Shown one piece after another: positions 1 through 6,227 of a stretch of 14,586 bases of DNA (the first letter of the stretch is position 1; each line of letters opens with the position of its first letter). The stretch spans positions 1-14,586 of the forward strand of contig JBDRGD010000076.1 of NCBI GenBank assembly GCA_043818095.1. Direction: 5' to 3'. The translations under genes and the position numbers were made by a program. Source of the DNA: JBDRGD01 sp043818095. Its GTDB lineage: Bacteria > Chloroflexota > Dehalococcoidia > Dehalococcoidales > RBG-16-60-22. The notes under the pieces were generated by a model. The model was not told the origin of the DNA. It made no database searches and was given only the letters and a program-made list of their open reading frames with translations.

Positions 1-165
1 ACCGATTTCGGTGAAGGTGCCCTTATCGAAAAAGTAGTCGATACGCTCGCGCGCCGTCCACTGTCCGCCCTTGTGCCGCTTCTCGACGGCCTCGGGGCCG
101 CCCATCGCCTCGATTTTCGCTCTTTTCCGCTGGAGCTCCTCAATCAGTTCCCGGGTCGTCGCCAT
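1..165 (-). CDS. Acyl-CoA carboxylase carboxyltransferase (beta) subunit, N-terminal fragment
   Basis: Only the first 55 codons lie in the window; the gene continues past base 1. The product starts MATTRELIEELQRKRAKIEA and carries TARERIDYFFDKGTFTEIG at residues 37-55. This matches the usual N-terminus of biotin-dependent carboxyltransferases such as the propionyl-/methylmalonyl-CoA carboxylase beta chain (typically T-A-R-E-R-I-x-x-L-x-D-x-G-[ST]-F-x-E). In that family the subunit transfers carboxyl from biotin to an acyl-CoA in the cytoplasm. ATG at 165-163 is chosen because AGGAGG lies 12 nt upstream (183-178) and a promoter precedes it. The acyl-CoA substrate cannot be told from this fragment, and a decarboxylase subunit of the same family is possible. 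Confidence 0.82.
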   Translation of the reverse strand, partial: MATTRELIEELQRKRAKIEAMGGPEAVEKRHKGGQWTARERIDYFFDKGTFTEIG

Positions 166-207
166 GGCTAATTCAGACCTCCTGTTAATCGCTGGGCAAA
201 CCTGTCT

Positions 208-236
208 ATTATATCATCAATACGGGGGTGAGACAA
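208..236 (-). promoter_or_regulatory. Promoter of the carboxyltransferase gene
   Basis: Read on the minus strand, TTGTCT (236-231) is followed after 17 nt by a perfect TATAAT (213-208). The expected transcription start near 201 gives a leader of roughly 36 nt containing the AGGAGG ribosome site. Confidence 0.6.
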
Positions 237-264
237 AGAGAGGGTATGGGTAAATCCCTCTGTA

Positions 265-329
265 TCTCCCTTTACGAAAGGGAGACGAACCATTGTAGCA
301 AGGCTGTCTCCCCCTTTGGTAAAGGGGGA
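265..329. repeat. Two adjacent perfect hairpins in intergenic DNA
   Basis: TCTCCCTTT-ACG-AAAGGGAGA (265-285) and TCCCCCTTT-GGT-AAAGGGGGA (309-329) each have a 9-bp perfect stem and a 3-nt loop. They differ mainly by one T-to-C change per arm. The second is followed by AATAAGGGGGATTTATT. Neither has a run of T typical of an intrinsic terminator. They look like diverged copies of one dispersed palindromic element. The rest of 184-434 shows only a purine-rich tract (about 362-410) and no gene. Confidence 0.6.
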
Positions 330-434
330 ATAAGGGGGATTTATTCACACCGCGGGGCGGGTGGGAAAGAAAAAGAAACTGAGGGATGAGGGAGGGATGG
401 GGAGGCTAATTGAAAATCATGAATTTACGCTTCT

Positions 435-1007
435 CTATTTGATTTTTCTAATGTACATCCTAATTTTTCTAGTCATTCTATTTCTCATCATTTCAACACT
501 GTGGTCGCCTGATTTAAAATGAAACATAGCATATCGATTGTAGATATTTAACAGCGCTTCAATAAATTCATCAAAATCATCCCTGCCAATCAAATTAGCC
601 AGTCTGTTTGTTTCATATCGCATGTTATAAACAGCTTTTTTTACTTCTGCATTTTCTACAGCGTCTTTATCTGGAACTTTTTCAAGTGCTACCCAAAATT
701 CTTTCTCTTTCGTCATAAGTTTATCGTGTATTTTATTAGCTTGTTCTTTCTTATCCATTTTGAGAATTGCGTTCCGTGTTTCTGAGTTTGTTTTAACTTC
801 ATCAACCCCTTTATTGCTAATGCTGACATAAAACAAGTACACAATAGATAAGACAAACATGATACCTGCAGTTACAAAAAATGTTGAAGGAACCCATTCC
901 GGCATACTAAATGGTGGATTAGTAGACATAGCTGCGAATCCTAATCCAGCTAAAGCTAGTGATATTGTTATGAACAGTCCAAATATTGTCCAGTGTTTTC
1001 CGCCCAT
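435..1007 (-). CDS. Two-helix membrane protein of unknown function (190 aa)
   Basis: I do not recognise this family. Two hydrophobic segments are visible (about residues 7-27 and 42-63), forming an N-terminal membrane hairpin. A charged, probably cytoplasmic, alpha-helical tail of about 125 residues follows, with a Lys/Glu-rich stretch at about 85-125 and a basic C-terminus (RNRMTRKIRMYIRKIK). The coding DNA is much richer in A and T than the flanking genes and prefers A/T-ending codons, which suggests recent acquisition. No strong ribosome site precedes the ATG at 1007. A TATAAT lies upstream (1079-1074) without a convincing -35 box. No neighbour indicates a role. The ORF is probably real, because its hydropathy pattern is coherent and no competing frame explains this stretch. 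Confidence 0.6.
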   Translation of the reverse strand: MGGKHWTIFGLFITISLALAGLGFAAMSTNPPFSMPEWVPSTFFVTAGIMFVLSIVYLFYVSISNKGVDEVKTNSETRNAILKMDKKEQANKIHDKLMTKEKEFWVALEKVPDKDAVENAEVKKAVYNMRYETNRLANLIGRDDFDEFIEALLNIYNRYAMFHFKSGDHSVEMMRNRMTRKIRMYIRKIK

Positions 1008-1073
1008 GTTCGTCTACCCGCAGCCTATTCCTTGCAGGCAGTATAAACTACTCAGGGACTCTACACAATATAT

Positions 1074-1079
1074 ATTATA
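1074..1079 (-). promoter_or_regulatory. Possible -10 box for the membrane protein gene
   Basis: TATAAT is read on the minus strand about 67 nt upstream of the ATG at 1007, but the sequence 16-18 nt further upstream is G-rich and does not resemble a -35 box. Confidence 0.3.
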
Positions 1080-1103
1080 CTTTCTACCCCCATCCCCCCA
1101 CCC

Positions 1104-1132
1104 TTGACAATCGCCTTCCCATTCTTTAGAAT
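1104..1132 (+). promoter_or_regulatory. Promoter of the pantothenate operon
   Basis: TTGACA (1104-1109), a 17-nt spacer and TAGAAT (1127-1132) form a near-consensus sigma-70 promoter. Transcription should start near 1138-1140, so the leader RNA begins at the base of the first structured hairpin and runs about 135 nt to the first coding region. Confidence 0.75.
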
Positions 1133-1133
1133 T

Positions 1134-1227
1134 ACTGGTTAAGAGCCACCGACCGGCAATGGCGGTGAGCACTTTAGTAACCGGTTTGACAAAGAGAGTC
1201 GCTTGGATCGGATACGACCGAGACGGC
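1134..1227 (+). ncRNA. Tandem pan-motif-like leader RNA
   Basis: Two consecutive hairpins share one architecture: a 5-bp stem, a bulged A on the 5' side, 2 bp, a 6-nt loop, 2 bp, the 5-bp return, and a bulged A on the 3' side. Hairpin 1 pairs CACCG (1147-1151) with CGGTG (1163-1167), with A1152 and A1168 bulged and loop GGCAAT. A lower stem ACTGGTTA (1134-1141) pairs with TAACCGGT (1178-1185). Hairpin 2 pairs CTTGG (1202-1206) with CCGAG (1218-1222), with A1207 and A1223 bulged and loop GGATAC, plus an outer stem GTCG/CGGC. The known 'pan' motif is a stem-loop with two conserved bulged A residues, often in tandem, upstream of panB/panC/panD operons in Chloroflexi, Firmicutes and Deltaproteobacteria. 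Structure and location both fit. The identification is from memory of the motif, not a covariance search. Confidence 0.78.
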
Positions 1228-1244
1228 AAGAGACAGGTTGTCCG

Positions 1245-1275
1245 CCCTCTCGGTGCATATCCGGGAGGGTTTTTT
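1245..1275 (+). terminator. Attenuator-type intrinsic terminator before the first pan gene
   Basis: CCCTCTCGG (1245-1253) pairs with CCGGGAGGG (1261-1269) around loop TGCATAT, followed by six T (1270-1275). It lies between the structured leader and the first gene, so it can only act as a conditional terminator. CCGAGA (1218-1223, part of hairpin 2) could instead pair with TCTCGG (1248-1253), which would disrupt the terminator. The 3' arm GGGAGGG also serves as the apparent Shine-Dalgarno sequence of the next gene. Confidence 0.75.
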
Positions 1276-2149
1276 GGTAAATAAGAGACCCGAAACCGGC
1301 TTCATCGGCGCGGGCACCGTGGGCACGGCGCTGGCCGTCCTGCTGCAGCGGCAGGGCTACCCGGTAATCGCCGTGGCCAGCCGCAGCCGCGCCTCCGCGG
1401 AAAAGCTGGCCCGTCAGGTGCCGGGCTGCCGGGCGGTCAACGCCCCCCAGGATGTGGCGGACACCGTCGCCCTCGTCTTCATCACCACCCCTGATGACGC
1501 CATCGCCCGGGTCGCCGCGGCGGTCAAGTGGCGGCCGGAGAACAGCGTCGTCCACTGCAGCGGCGCCGCCTCCACGGACATCCTGGAGCCCGCGAAAAGG
1601 GCGGGGGCGCGGGTGGGCACCATCCATCCCCTGCAAACGCTGGCCGGAGTTGAACAAGCCATCGCCAACATCCCCGGCAGCACCTTCGGCATCGAGGCGG
1701 AGGGGCAACTGCTCGATACCCTGAAAATGATTGCCACGGAGCTCAAGGGGCAGCCCATCGCGCTCAAGCCCTCGGACAAAGTCCTCTACCACGCCGCCGC
1801 GGTCATCGCCTGCAACTATCTCGTCACCCTCGTCAAGCTCGCCACGGACCTCTGGCAGACCTTCAACGTCCCCACGGACACCGCCGCCCATGCCCTGCTG
1901 CCGCTGGTCCAGGGCACGCTGAACAACATCGCTAAAATCGGCATCCCGGGCTGCCTGACGGGGCCCATCGCCCGGGGAGACACCGGCACCATCCGCAATC
2001 ACATCGCCGCGCTGGACAGGGCGGCGCCCGGCATTTTGAAAACCTACCGGGACCTGGGGAAACAGACCGTTCCCGTCGCCCTCGCCAAGGGCAAGATTAG
2101 CGAGGGACAAGCGAAAGAACTGGAGGAGATACTTGCCGGAAAATCCTGA
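1274..2149 (+). CDS. Rossmann-like / DUF2520 family protein, candidate ketopantoate reductase
   Basis: This 291-aa protein has an N-terminal NAD(P)-binding Rossmann fold with GFIGAGTVGTAL (about residues 9-20) followed by the beta-strand and turn VIAVASRSRASAEKLA. The DUF2520-type helical C-terminal half contains HCSGAASTDIL, HPLQTL, KVLYHAAAVIACNYLVTL and LTGPIARGD. The fold resembles ProC and PanE-type reductases. It is the first gene of the pantothenate operon, 16 nt ahead of panD. With no panE in the window, it may reduce ketopantoate to pantoate; that role is inferred. TTG at 1274 is preferred because GGGAGGG lies about 4 nt upstream and the protein then begins just before the Rossmann motif. 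Upstream in-frame TTG (1238) and GTG (1253) fall within the terminator structure and lack a good ribosome site. Confidence 0.8.
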   Translation: MVNKRPETGFIGAGTVGTALAVLLQRQGYPVIAVASRSRASAEKLARQVPGCRAVNAPQDVADTVALVFITTPDDAIARVAAAVKWRPENSVVHCSGAASTDILEPAKRAGARVGTIHPLQTLAGVEQAIANIPGSTFGIEAEGQLLDTLKMIATELKGQPIALKPSDKVLYHAAAVIACNYLVTLVKLATDLWQTFNVPTDTAAHALLPLVQGTLNNIAKIGIPGCLTGPIARGDTGTIRNHIAALDRAAPGILKTYRDLGKQTVPVALAKGKISEGQAKELEEILAGKS

Positions 2150-2165
2150 CGCCAGGAGGAAACCC

Positions 2166-2537
2166 GTGAGACACATGCTCAAAAGCAAAATCCACCGCGC
2201 CACGGTCACCGACGCCAACATCGACTACGAGGGCAGCATCACCATCGACCGCACGCTGATGGCCGCCGCCGATATCCTGCCCTACGAGCGCGTTGAGGTG
2301 CTGAACATCACCAACGGCGCCCGCTTCAGCACTTACGCCATCGAGGGCCCGGCGGACAGCGGGGAAATCTGCCTGAACGGGGCCGCCGCCCGGCTGGCGG
2401 TGCGGGGAGACCTGGTCATCATCCTCACCTACACCGAGATGACCGACGAGGAAGCGCGGCACCACATGCCGAAGATAGTCCACGTGAACGCCCAGAACCG
2501 GATGGTCCCCGCGGTCGGCGATTCTATCTTCGTCTAA
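2166..2537 (+). CDS. panD: Aspartate 1-decarboxylase
   Basis: PanD decarboxylates L-aspartate to beta-alanine, one of the two halves of pantothenate, using a pyruvoyl cofactor made by self-cleavage. The cleavage site Gly23-Ser24 is visible in YEGSITID. The active-site Lys8 (SKIHR), and Arg53 and Tyr57 (NGARFSTYAI), are also present. Length is 123 aa, normal for the family (about 126). GTG at 2166 is chosen because AGGAGG (2154-2159) sits 6 nt upstream; starting at ATG 2175 would leave a longer spacing and cut family sequence. It lies 16 nt after the DUF2520 gene and 12 nt before panB, so it is cotranscribed. Confidence 0.95.
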   Translation: MRHMLKSKIHRATVTDANIDYEGSITIDRTLMAAADILPYERVEVLNITNGARFSTYAIEGPADSGEICLNGAAARLAVRGDLVIILTYTEMTDEEARHHMPKIVHVNAQNRMVPAVGDSIFV

Positions 2538-2549
2538 AGGAGAAAGCAA

Positions 2550-3404
2550 ATGCGGGTAACCGTCCACCAGATAAAGGAAATGAAAGCCAAAGGCGAGAAA
2601 ATCGCCATGCTTACCGCCTATGACTACTCCACCGCGCGCATCGTCGACGCCGCGGGCATCCCCCTCATCCTGGTCGGGGACAGCCTGGGCATGGTGATGC
2701 TCGGCTACGGCTCCACGATACCGGTCACCATGGATGAGATGCTGCACCACACCAGGGCGGTGGTGCGGGGCTCGGAGAAAGCGATGGTCATCGGGGACAT
2801 GCCCTTCATGACCTACCACGTCAGCACCGAGGAAGCCCTGCGCAACGCCGGCCGCTTCCTCCAGGAGGCCGGCGCCCAGGCGGTCAAGCTGGAAGGCGGC
2901 GTGACCGTAGCGGACAAGGTGCGCCGCATCGTCGATTGCGGTATCCCGGTGATGGGGCACATCGGACTGACCCCACAGTCCATCAACCAGCTCGGCGGCC
3001 ATAAAATCCAGGGAAAGACCCCGGAAGCCGCCGCGAAAATGCTGAAAGACGCCAAAGCTCTCGAAGAAGCCGGGGCTTTCGCCGTCGTCCTGGAGACCGT
3101 TCCCGCCCCCCTCGCCGCCCTGATTACGGAGGAAATCGGCATCCCCACCATCGGCATCGGCGCCGGGGCCGGGTGCAGCGGTCAGGTCCAGGTCATCAAC
3201 GACCTGCTGGGCTCGTTCAGCGACTTCGTGCCCAAGCACGCCAAACAGTACGCCAGGCTCGTCGATATCATGTCGAAGGCCATCCAGGAATATCTTTCCG
3301 AGGTTAAACAAGGAAAGTTCCCCACGGACGCGAACAGCTTCCCGATGGACGAGAGCATCCTGGAGGCGCTCAAGAAGCCCCCTTTCCCCTATGGAAACAG
3401 CTAA
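2550..3404 (+). CDS. panB: 3-methyl-2-oxobutanoate hydroxymethyltransferase
   Basis: PanB transfers a hydroxymethyl group from 5,10-methylenetetrahydrofolate to alpha-ketoisovalerate, giving ketopantoate, the committed step of pantothenate synthesis. The 284-aa product has the family signatures. The metal-binding aspartates are in LVGDSLGMV (Asp44) and IGDMPF (Asp83). AVKLEGG carries substrate-binding Lys113 and metal ligand Glu115, and VLETVP carries catalytic Glu182. GIGAGAGCSGQVQVINDLLG is the C-terminal signature. The ATG is preceded by AAGGAGA. The end overlaps the start of panC by 14 nt, which points to translational coupling. No key residue is missing. Confidence 0.97.
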   Translation: MRVTVHQIKEMKAKGEKIAMLTAYDYSTARIVDAAGIPLILVGDSLGMVMLGYGSTIPVTMDEMLHHTRAVVRGSEKAMVIGDMPFMTYHVSTEEALRNAGRFLQEAGAQAVKLEGGVTVADKVRRIVDCGIPVMGHIGLTPQSINQLGGHKIQGKTPEAAAKMLKDAKALEEAGAFAVVLETVPAPLAALITEEIGIPTIGIGAGAGCSGQVQVINDLLGSFSDFVPKHAKQYARLVDIMSKAIQEYLSEVKQGKFPTDANSFPMDESILEALKKPPFPYGNS

Positions 3405-4224
3405 GACCTTCGCCGAGCTCCGCACAATGCGGCAGCGCCTGGCCGCGCCGGTGGGCTTCGTCCCGACCATGGGCTACCTCCACGAGGGACACATCTCCCT
3501 GGTGCAGCACGCCCGCGCGGAAAACGCCGCCGTGGTGGTCAGCATCTTCGTCAATCCCACCCAATTCGGCCCCCGCGAGGACTTTAAAAAATACCCCCGG
3601 GACCTCCCGCGCGACCTCGCCCTGCTGGCAGCGGCGGGCACGGACCTCGTCTTCATCCCGGAAGCCGCGGAGATGTATCCCCCGGGCTTTAACGCCTGGG
3701 TGGACGTGGCGGGGCTGACGGAAAAGCTGGAGGGGGCCTCCCGCCCGGGGCATTTCCGGGGAGTGACCACGGTGGTCGCCAAGCTTTTCAACCTCGTTAC
3801 GCCGGACACCGCCTATTTCGGGCAGAAGGACGCCCAGCAGGTGGCGGTCATCCGGAAGATGGTCACGGACCTGAACATGGACCTGAAAGTGGCGACCCTG
3901 CCCACGGTGCGCGAGCCGGACGGGCTGGCGATGAGCAGCCGTAACACTTACCTCAAACCGGACGAGCGCCGCGCCGCCACGATTCTCCACAAGTCCCTGA
4001 GACTGGCGGAGCGACTCTACCGCAAGGGGGAGCGGGACGCCCGGAAAATACGCCGGCAGATGCTGACGCTGCTGCAGGCGGAACCCCTGGCGGACGTGGA
4101 CTACGTGAGCATCGCAGACAACGCCACGCTGGAAGAGCTGGCGGAAATCACGCCCCCGGCGCTCGTCTCCCTGGCGGTAAAAATCGGGCGCACGCGCCTT
4201 ATCGACAACATCGTGCTGGAATAG
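3391..4224 (+). CDS. panC: Pantoate--beta-alanine ligase (pantothenate synthetase)
   Basis: PanC joins pantoate and beta-alanine with ATP, through a pantoyl-adenylate, to make pantothenate in the cytoplasm. The 277-aa product carries the nucleotidyltransferase motif PTMGYLHEGH (HxGH at residues 31-34), FVNPTQFGPREDF, EGASRPGHFRGVTTVVAKLFN, YFGQKDAQQ and MSSRN, which corresponds to the KMSKS-like loop. It starts inside the end of panB (14-nt overlap) with no clear ribosome site of its own, so it probably relies on coupled translation. It is the last gene of the operon; no obvious intrinsic terminator follows in 4225-4276. Confidence 0.97.
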   Translation: METAKTFAELRTMRQRLAAPVGFVPTMGYLHEGHISLVQHARAENAAVVVSIFVNPTQFGPREDFKKYPRDLPRDLALLAAAGTDLVFIPEAAEMYPPGFNAWVDVAGLTEKLEGASRPGHFRGVTTVVAKLFNLVTPDTAYFGQKDAQQVAVIRKMVTDLNMDLKVATLPTVREPDGLAMSSRNTYLKPDERRAATILHKSLRLAERLYRKGERDARKIRRQMLTLLQAEPLADVDYVSIADNATLEELAEITPPALVSLAVKIGRTRLIDNIVLE

Positions 4225-4276
4225 AAATAATATAGGATAACGCTTACCCCCCACCCCCGAAAACACGCCGGAGTGC

Positions 4277-4305
4277 TTGACTAGCCGCCCTTTTGGTGCT
4301 ACACT
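4277..4305 (+). promoter_or_regulatory. Promoter of the CBS-domain gene
   Basis: TTGACT (4277-4282), a 17-nt spacer and TACACT (4300-4305) lie 37 nt upstream of the CBS gene's ATG, so this gene is probably transcribed independently of the pan operon. Confidence 0.6.
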
Positions 4306-4341
4306 TCCAATTCTCAAGGAAGATAGGAGGAGGTGGACGCC

Positions 4342-4728
4342 ATGCTGCGCAAAATGACCATCTTCAAGGCCTCAACCCATGCCCTGATTGAGACGCGACC
4401 CCAAGAAACTCTGGGAGACATCCACCCGAAACTGTGCGAACACAATGCCGTCGTCGTGGTCAACCCCGAAGGTGAGTTCCTCGGCATTATCACCAGAAAG
4501 GACGCGGTAAAAGCCATCCTGGAAGTTACTGACTGGCAGGCAATCCCGGCGGGGAAAATCATGACCCCGCGAGTACTGAACATCCCCAATCACGTTTCCC
4601 TGTCAGAAGCGGCGGAAATCATGCTTAGGGAAGACATCCACCAGCTGGTGATTACCGGTCCGCCAGAAGGGGGCTCGGTCGCGGTGGGCATTCTCACCTT
4701 GCAGGACGTTTTGAGAAACGCGGTCTAG
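4342..4728 (+). CDS. Tandem CBS-domain protein
   Basis: The 128-aa protein consists almost entirely of two CBS repeats (about residues 12-62 and 70-125). They show the typical patterns VVVVNPEGEFLGIITRKDAVKAIL, then KIMTPRVLNIPNHVSLSEAAEIM and VGILTLQDVL. CBS pairs usually bind adenine nucleotides and act as regulatory sensors; here there is no attached effector domain. ATG 4342 is chosen because AGGAGG (4328-4333) lies 8 nt upstream. The in-frame GTG at 4333 overlaps that ribosome site and is unlikely. The gene converges on the MFS gene with a 7-nt gap. No partner can be named from context. Confidence 0.88.
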   Translation: MLRKMTIFKASTHALIETRPQETLGDIHPKLCEHNAVVVVNPEGEFLGIITRKDAVKAILEVTDWQAIPAGKIMTPRVLNIPNHVSLSEAAEIMLREDIHQLVITGPPEGGSVAVGILTLQDVLRNAV

Positions 4729-4735
4729 GGACTAC

Positions 4736-5944
4736 TTATTCCCTTACCAGCCCCAGCAGCCCCATCGCCGCCAGGAAAGCGAGTCCCGCCCCGAGGTAAA
4801 ACGGCGCGGCGGGGCTTACCGCGTCCCACAGCCAGCCGGCAATAAGGCTCGCCGGTAACAGCGCCAACCCCACCACCCCCTGGAAATACCCGTAGGCGGT
4901 GCCCCGCCTTTCCTCCGGCACCAGGTCCGCCACGAAAGCACGCGCCGTCCCTTCGACGATGCCGTAATAAAGCCCGTAAGCGGCGAAGAGGAGCCAGACC
5001 TGCCCGATACTACCCGCGGCGGCAAAGCCGAGGTAGACCAGGGCGTAAATCCCCCAGCCCAGGATGATGACCCCCTTCCGTCCCATCCGGTCCGAGACGA
5101 CACCCGCCGGCAGTGCGCAGACCGCATAGCTCAGGTTAAGCAGCACCAGCATCAGGGTAATCTGCAGCACCGGCGCCCCGAGGTCCTGCGCCCGCAGGAT
5201 TACGAAGAAATCGCTGGAGTTGCCCAGTGTGAATACGGCAATAACCCCCAGGAAAAGCTTGAACCGCCGCGGGAACGGTGTCACCGCTTTCGGGACCCCC
5301 CCGATTTTTGCCACGGAGCGCTCCCGGGTAACCTCTTTCACCAGTGTCAGCAGCACCACCACCCCCAGCACCGCGGGGACCACTCCCACAAGCACCAGCC
5401 AGCGGTAGGTAGCCAGGCTGAGCGCCACGCCGCCACGCTGCACCAGGTAGATGATAATCGCGGCCAGGACCAGCCCCAGCACCGCCCCGGAAGTATCCAT
5501 CGCCCGGTGCAGTCCGAATCCCCGTCCCCATTCCCCCGGCGGCACGGAGTCCGCAATCAGGGCGTCCCGCGGGGCGCTGCGGATGCCCTTCCCCACCCTG
5601 TCCCCGAAGCGGACGGCCAGCACGGCGCCCCAGCCGCCGGCAATATACATGAAGGGTTTGGCCAGCGTGGACAGACTGTAGCCCAGCACCGCCGGGAGCT
5701 TGCGCTTCCGCAGGCGGTCGCTGATGCGCCCGCTGAAGATACGGAAAATGGCGTCCGTGCTCTCCGAGACACCCCCGACGATGCCCACCACCCCCGCCGC
5801 CACTCCCAGCACGTTGCTCAGGAAAAGGGGGACGAGCGTGAAAATCATCTCGCTGCTGACGTCCGTGAAAAAGCTGACCAAGCCCAGGAAAAAGACGTTG
5901 GCGGGAAAGCCCATGACGCGACGGGTCTTAAGCTGTGTGTCCAT
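4736..5944 (-). CDS. Major facilitator superfamily transporter
   Basis: The 402-aa protein has about 12 hydrophobic segments throughout, as expected of an MFS permease. MFS loop signatures appear twice: GRISDRLRKRK (about residues 72-82) and the equivalent GVVSDRMGRKG in the C-terminal half. GDRVGKGIRSAPRDALI (about 114-130) is a conserved loop in one group of bacterial and archaeal MFS proteins. The N-terminus NVFFLGLVSFFTDVSSEMI is also typical of that group. Substrate is unknown. ATG 5944 lacks a recognisable ribosome site; a TATAAT lies only 11 nt upstream (5961-5956), so the mRNA could be nearly leaderless. An internal ATG at residue 11 is an alternative start. Confidence 0.9.
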   Translation of the reverse strand: MDTQLKTRRVMGFPANVFFLGLVSFFTDVSSEMIFTLVPLFLSNVLGVAAGVVGIVGGVSESTDAIFRIFSGRISDRLRKRKLPAVLGYSLSTLAKPFMYIAGGWGAVLAVRFGDRVGKGIRSAPRDALIADSVPPGEWGRGFGLHRAMDTSGAVLGLVLAAIIIYLVQRGGVALSLATYRWLVLVGVVPAVLGVVVLLTLVKEVTRERSVAKIGGVPKAVTPFPRRFKLFLGVIAVFTLGNSSDFFVILRAQDLGAPVLQITLMLVLLNLSYAVCALPAGVVSDRMGRKGVIILGWGIYALVYLGFAAAGSIGQVWLLFAAYGLYYGIVEGTARAFVADLVPEERRGTAYGYFQGVVGLALLPASLIAGWLWDAVSPAAPFYLGAGLAFLAAMGLLGLVRE

Positions 5945-5955
5945 GATTCAGGATA

Positions 5956-5961
5956 ATTATA
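5956..5961 (-). promoter_or_regulatory. Possible -10 box for the MFS gene
   Basis: A perfect TATAAT on the minus strand ends 11 nt before the MFS start codon. No good -35 box is visible 17 nt upstream, so confidence is low. If used, the transcript would have a leader of only about 5 nt. Confidence 0.35.
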
Positions 5962-6009
5962 CTACGGAGGGCAAGGGCGCAGGCCGCTGCCAGCACACAG
6001 GTAGCGTTC

Positions 6010-6131
6010 GGTTTTGTTTGGTCATGTCATTGCGAGCGTAGCGAAGCAACCTCCCGCTACATGAAATAAAATTACTTCGTCGCGGTGCTCCTCGCAATGA
6101 CAACCTTCCCAACCAAATACAAACAAAACCC
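6010..6131. repeat. 78-bp palindromic repeat nested in a second inverted repeat
   Basis: TGTCATTGCGAG (6025-6036) and CTCGCAATGACA (6091-6102) are perfect 12-bp terminal inverted repeats of a 78-bp element. It resembles the widely dispersed 'CATTGCGAGCgaAGCGAAGCAA' palindromic repeats found in many bacterial genomes. Outside it, GGTTTTGTTTG (6010-6020) is inverted at 6120-6130. The right flank (6109-6131) recurs as a direct copy at 8202-8224 with two mismatches. No transposase is present, so a non-autonomous mobile repeat is likely. Confidence 0.7.
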
Positions 6132-6147
6132 GCAACAGCGCCGAGAA

Positions 6148-6176
6148 TTGACAGTCGGCAGGGCAGGCGGTAAGAT
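6148..6176 (+). promoter_or_regulatory. Promoter of the tetR-type regulator gene
   Basis: TTGACA (6148-6153), a 17-nt spacer and TAAGAT (6171-6176) form a good sigma-70 promoter, with transcription expected near 6183 and a leader of about 45 nt. Confidence 0.7.
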
Positions 6177-6186
6177 GGTGGTATTC

Positions 6187-6200
6187 ACTCACCGGTCAGT
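6187..6200. promoter_or_regulatory. Operator-like dyad, probable autoregulatory TetR site
   Basis: ACTCACCGGTCAGT is a 14-bp dyad matching its own reverse complement at 12 of 14 positions, centred on ACCGGT. It lies just after the predicted start of transcription of the TetR gene. Several TetR-family operators have GACCGGTC-type cores, so autorepression is a reasonable inference. Confidence 0.5.
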
Positions 6201-6227
6201 AGAACCAGCGAGATACGGACAAACACG

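Noticed and set aside
71..253. 60-codon plus-strand ORF at the left edge
   Set aside because: It is antisense to the carboxyltransferase start and its upstream promoter, and shows no domain.
1134..1275. T-box or amino-acid attenuator in the pan leader
   Set aside because: No T-box consensus and no leader peptide rich in one amino acid is seen; the twin bulged-A hairpins explain the structure better.
1139..4317. Long minus-strand ORFs opposite the pan operon
   Set aside because: They are shadows of DUF2520, panD, panB and panC, rich in Arg, Gly, His and Asp, with no recognisable domains.
4333..4344. GTG 4333 as the start of the CBS gene
   Set aside because: It overlaps the AGGAGGAGG ribosome site; ATG 4342 has proper spacing.
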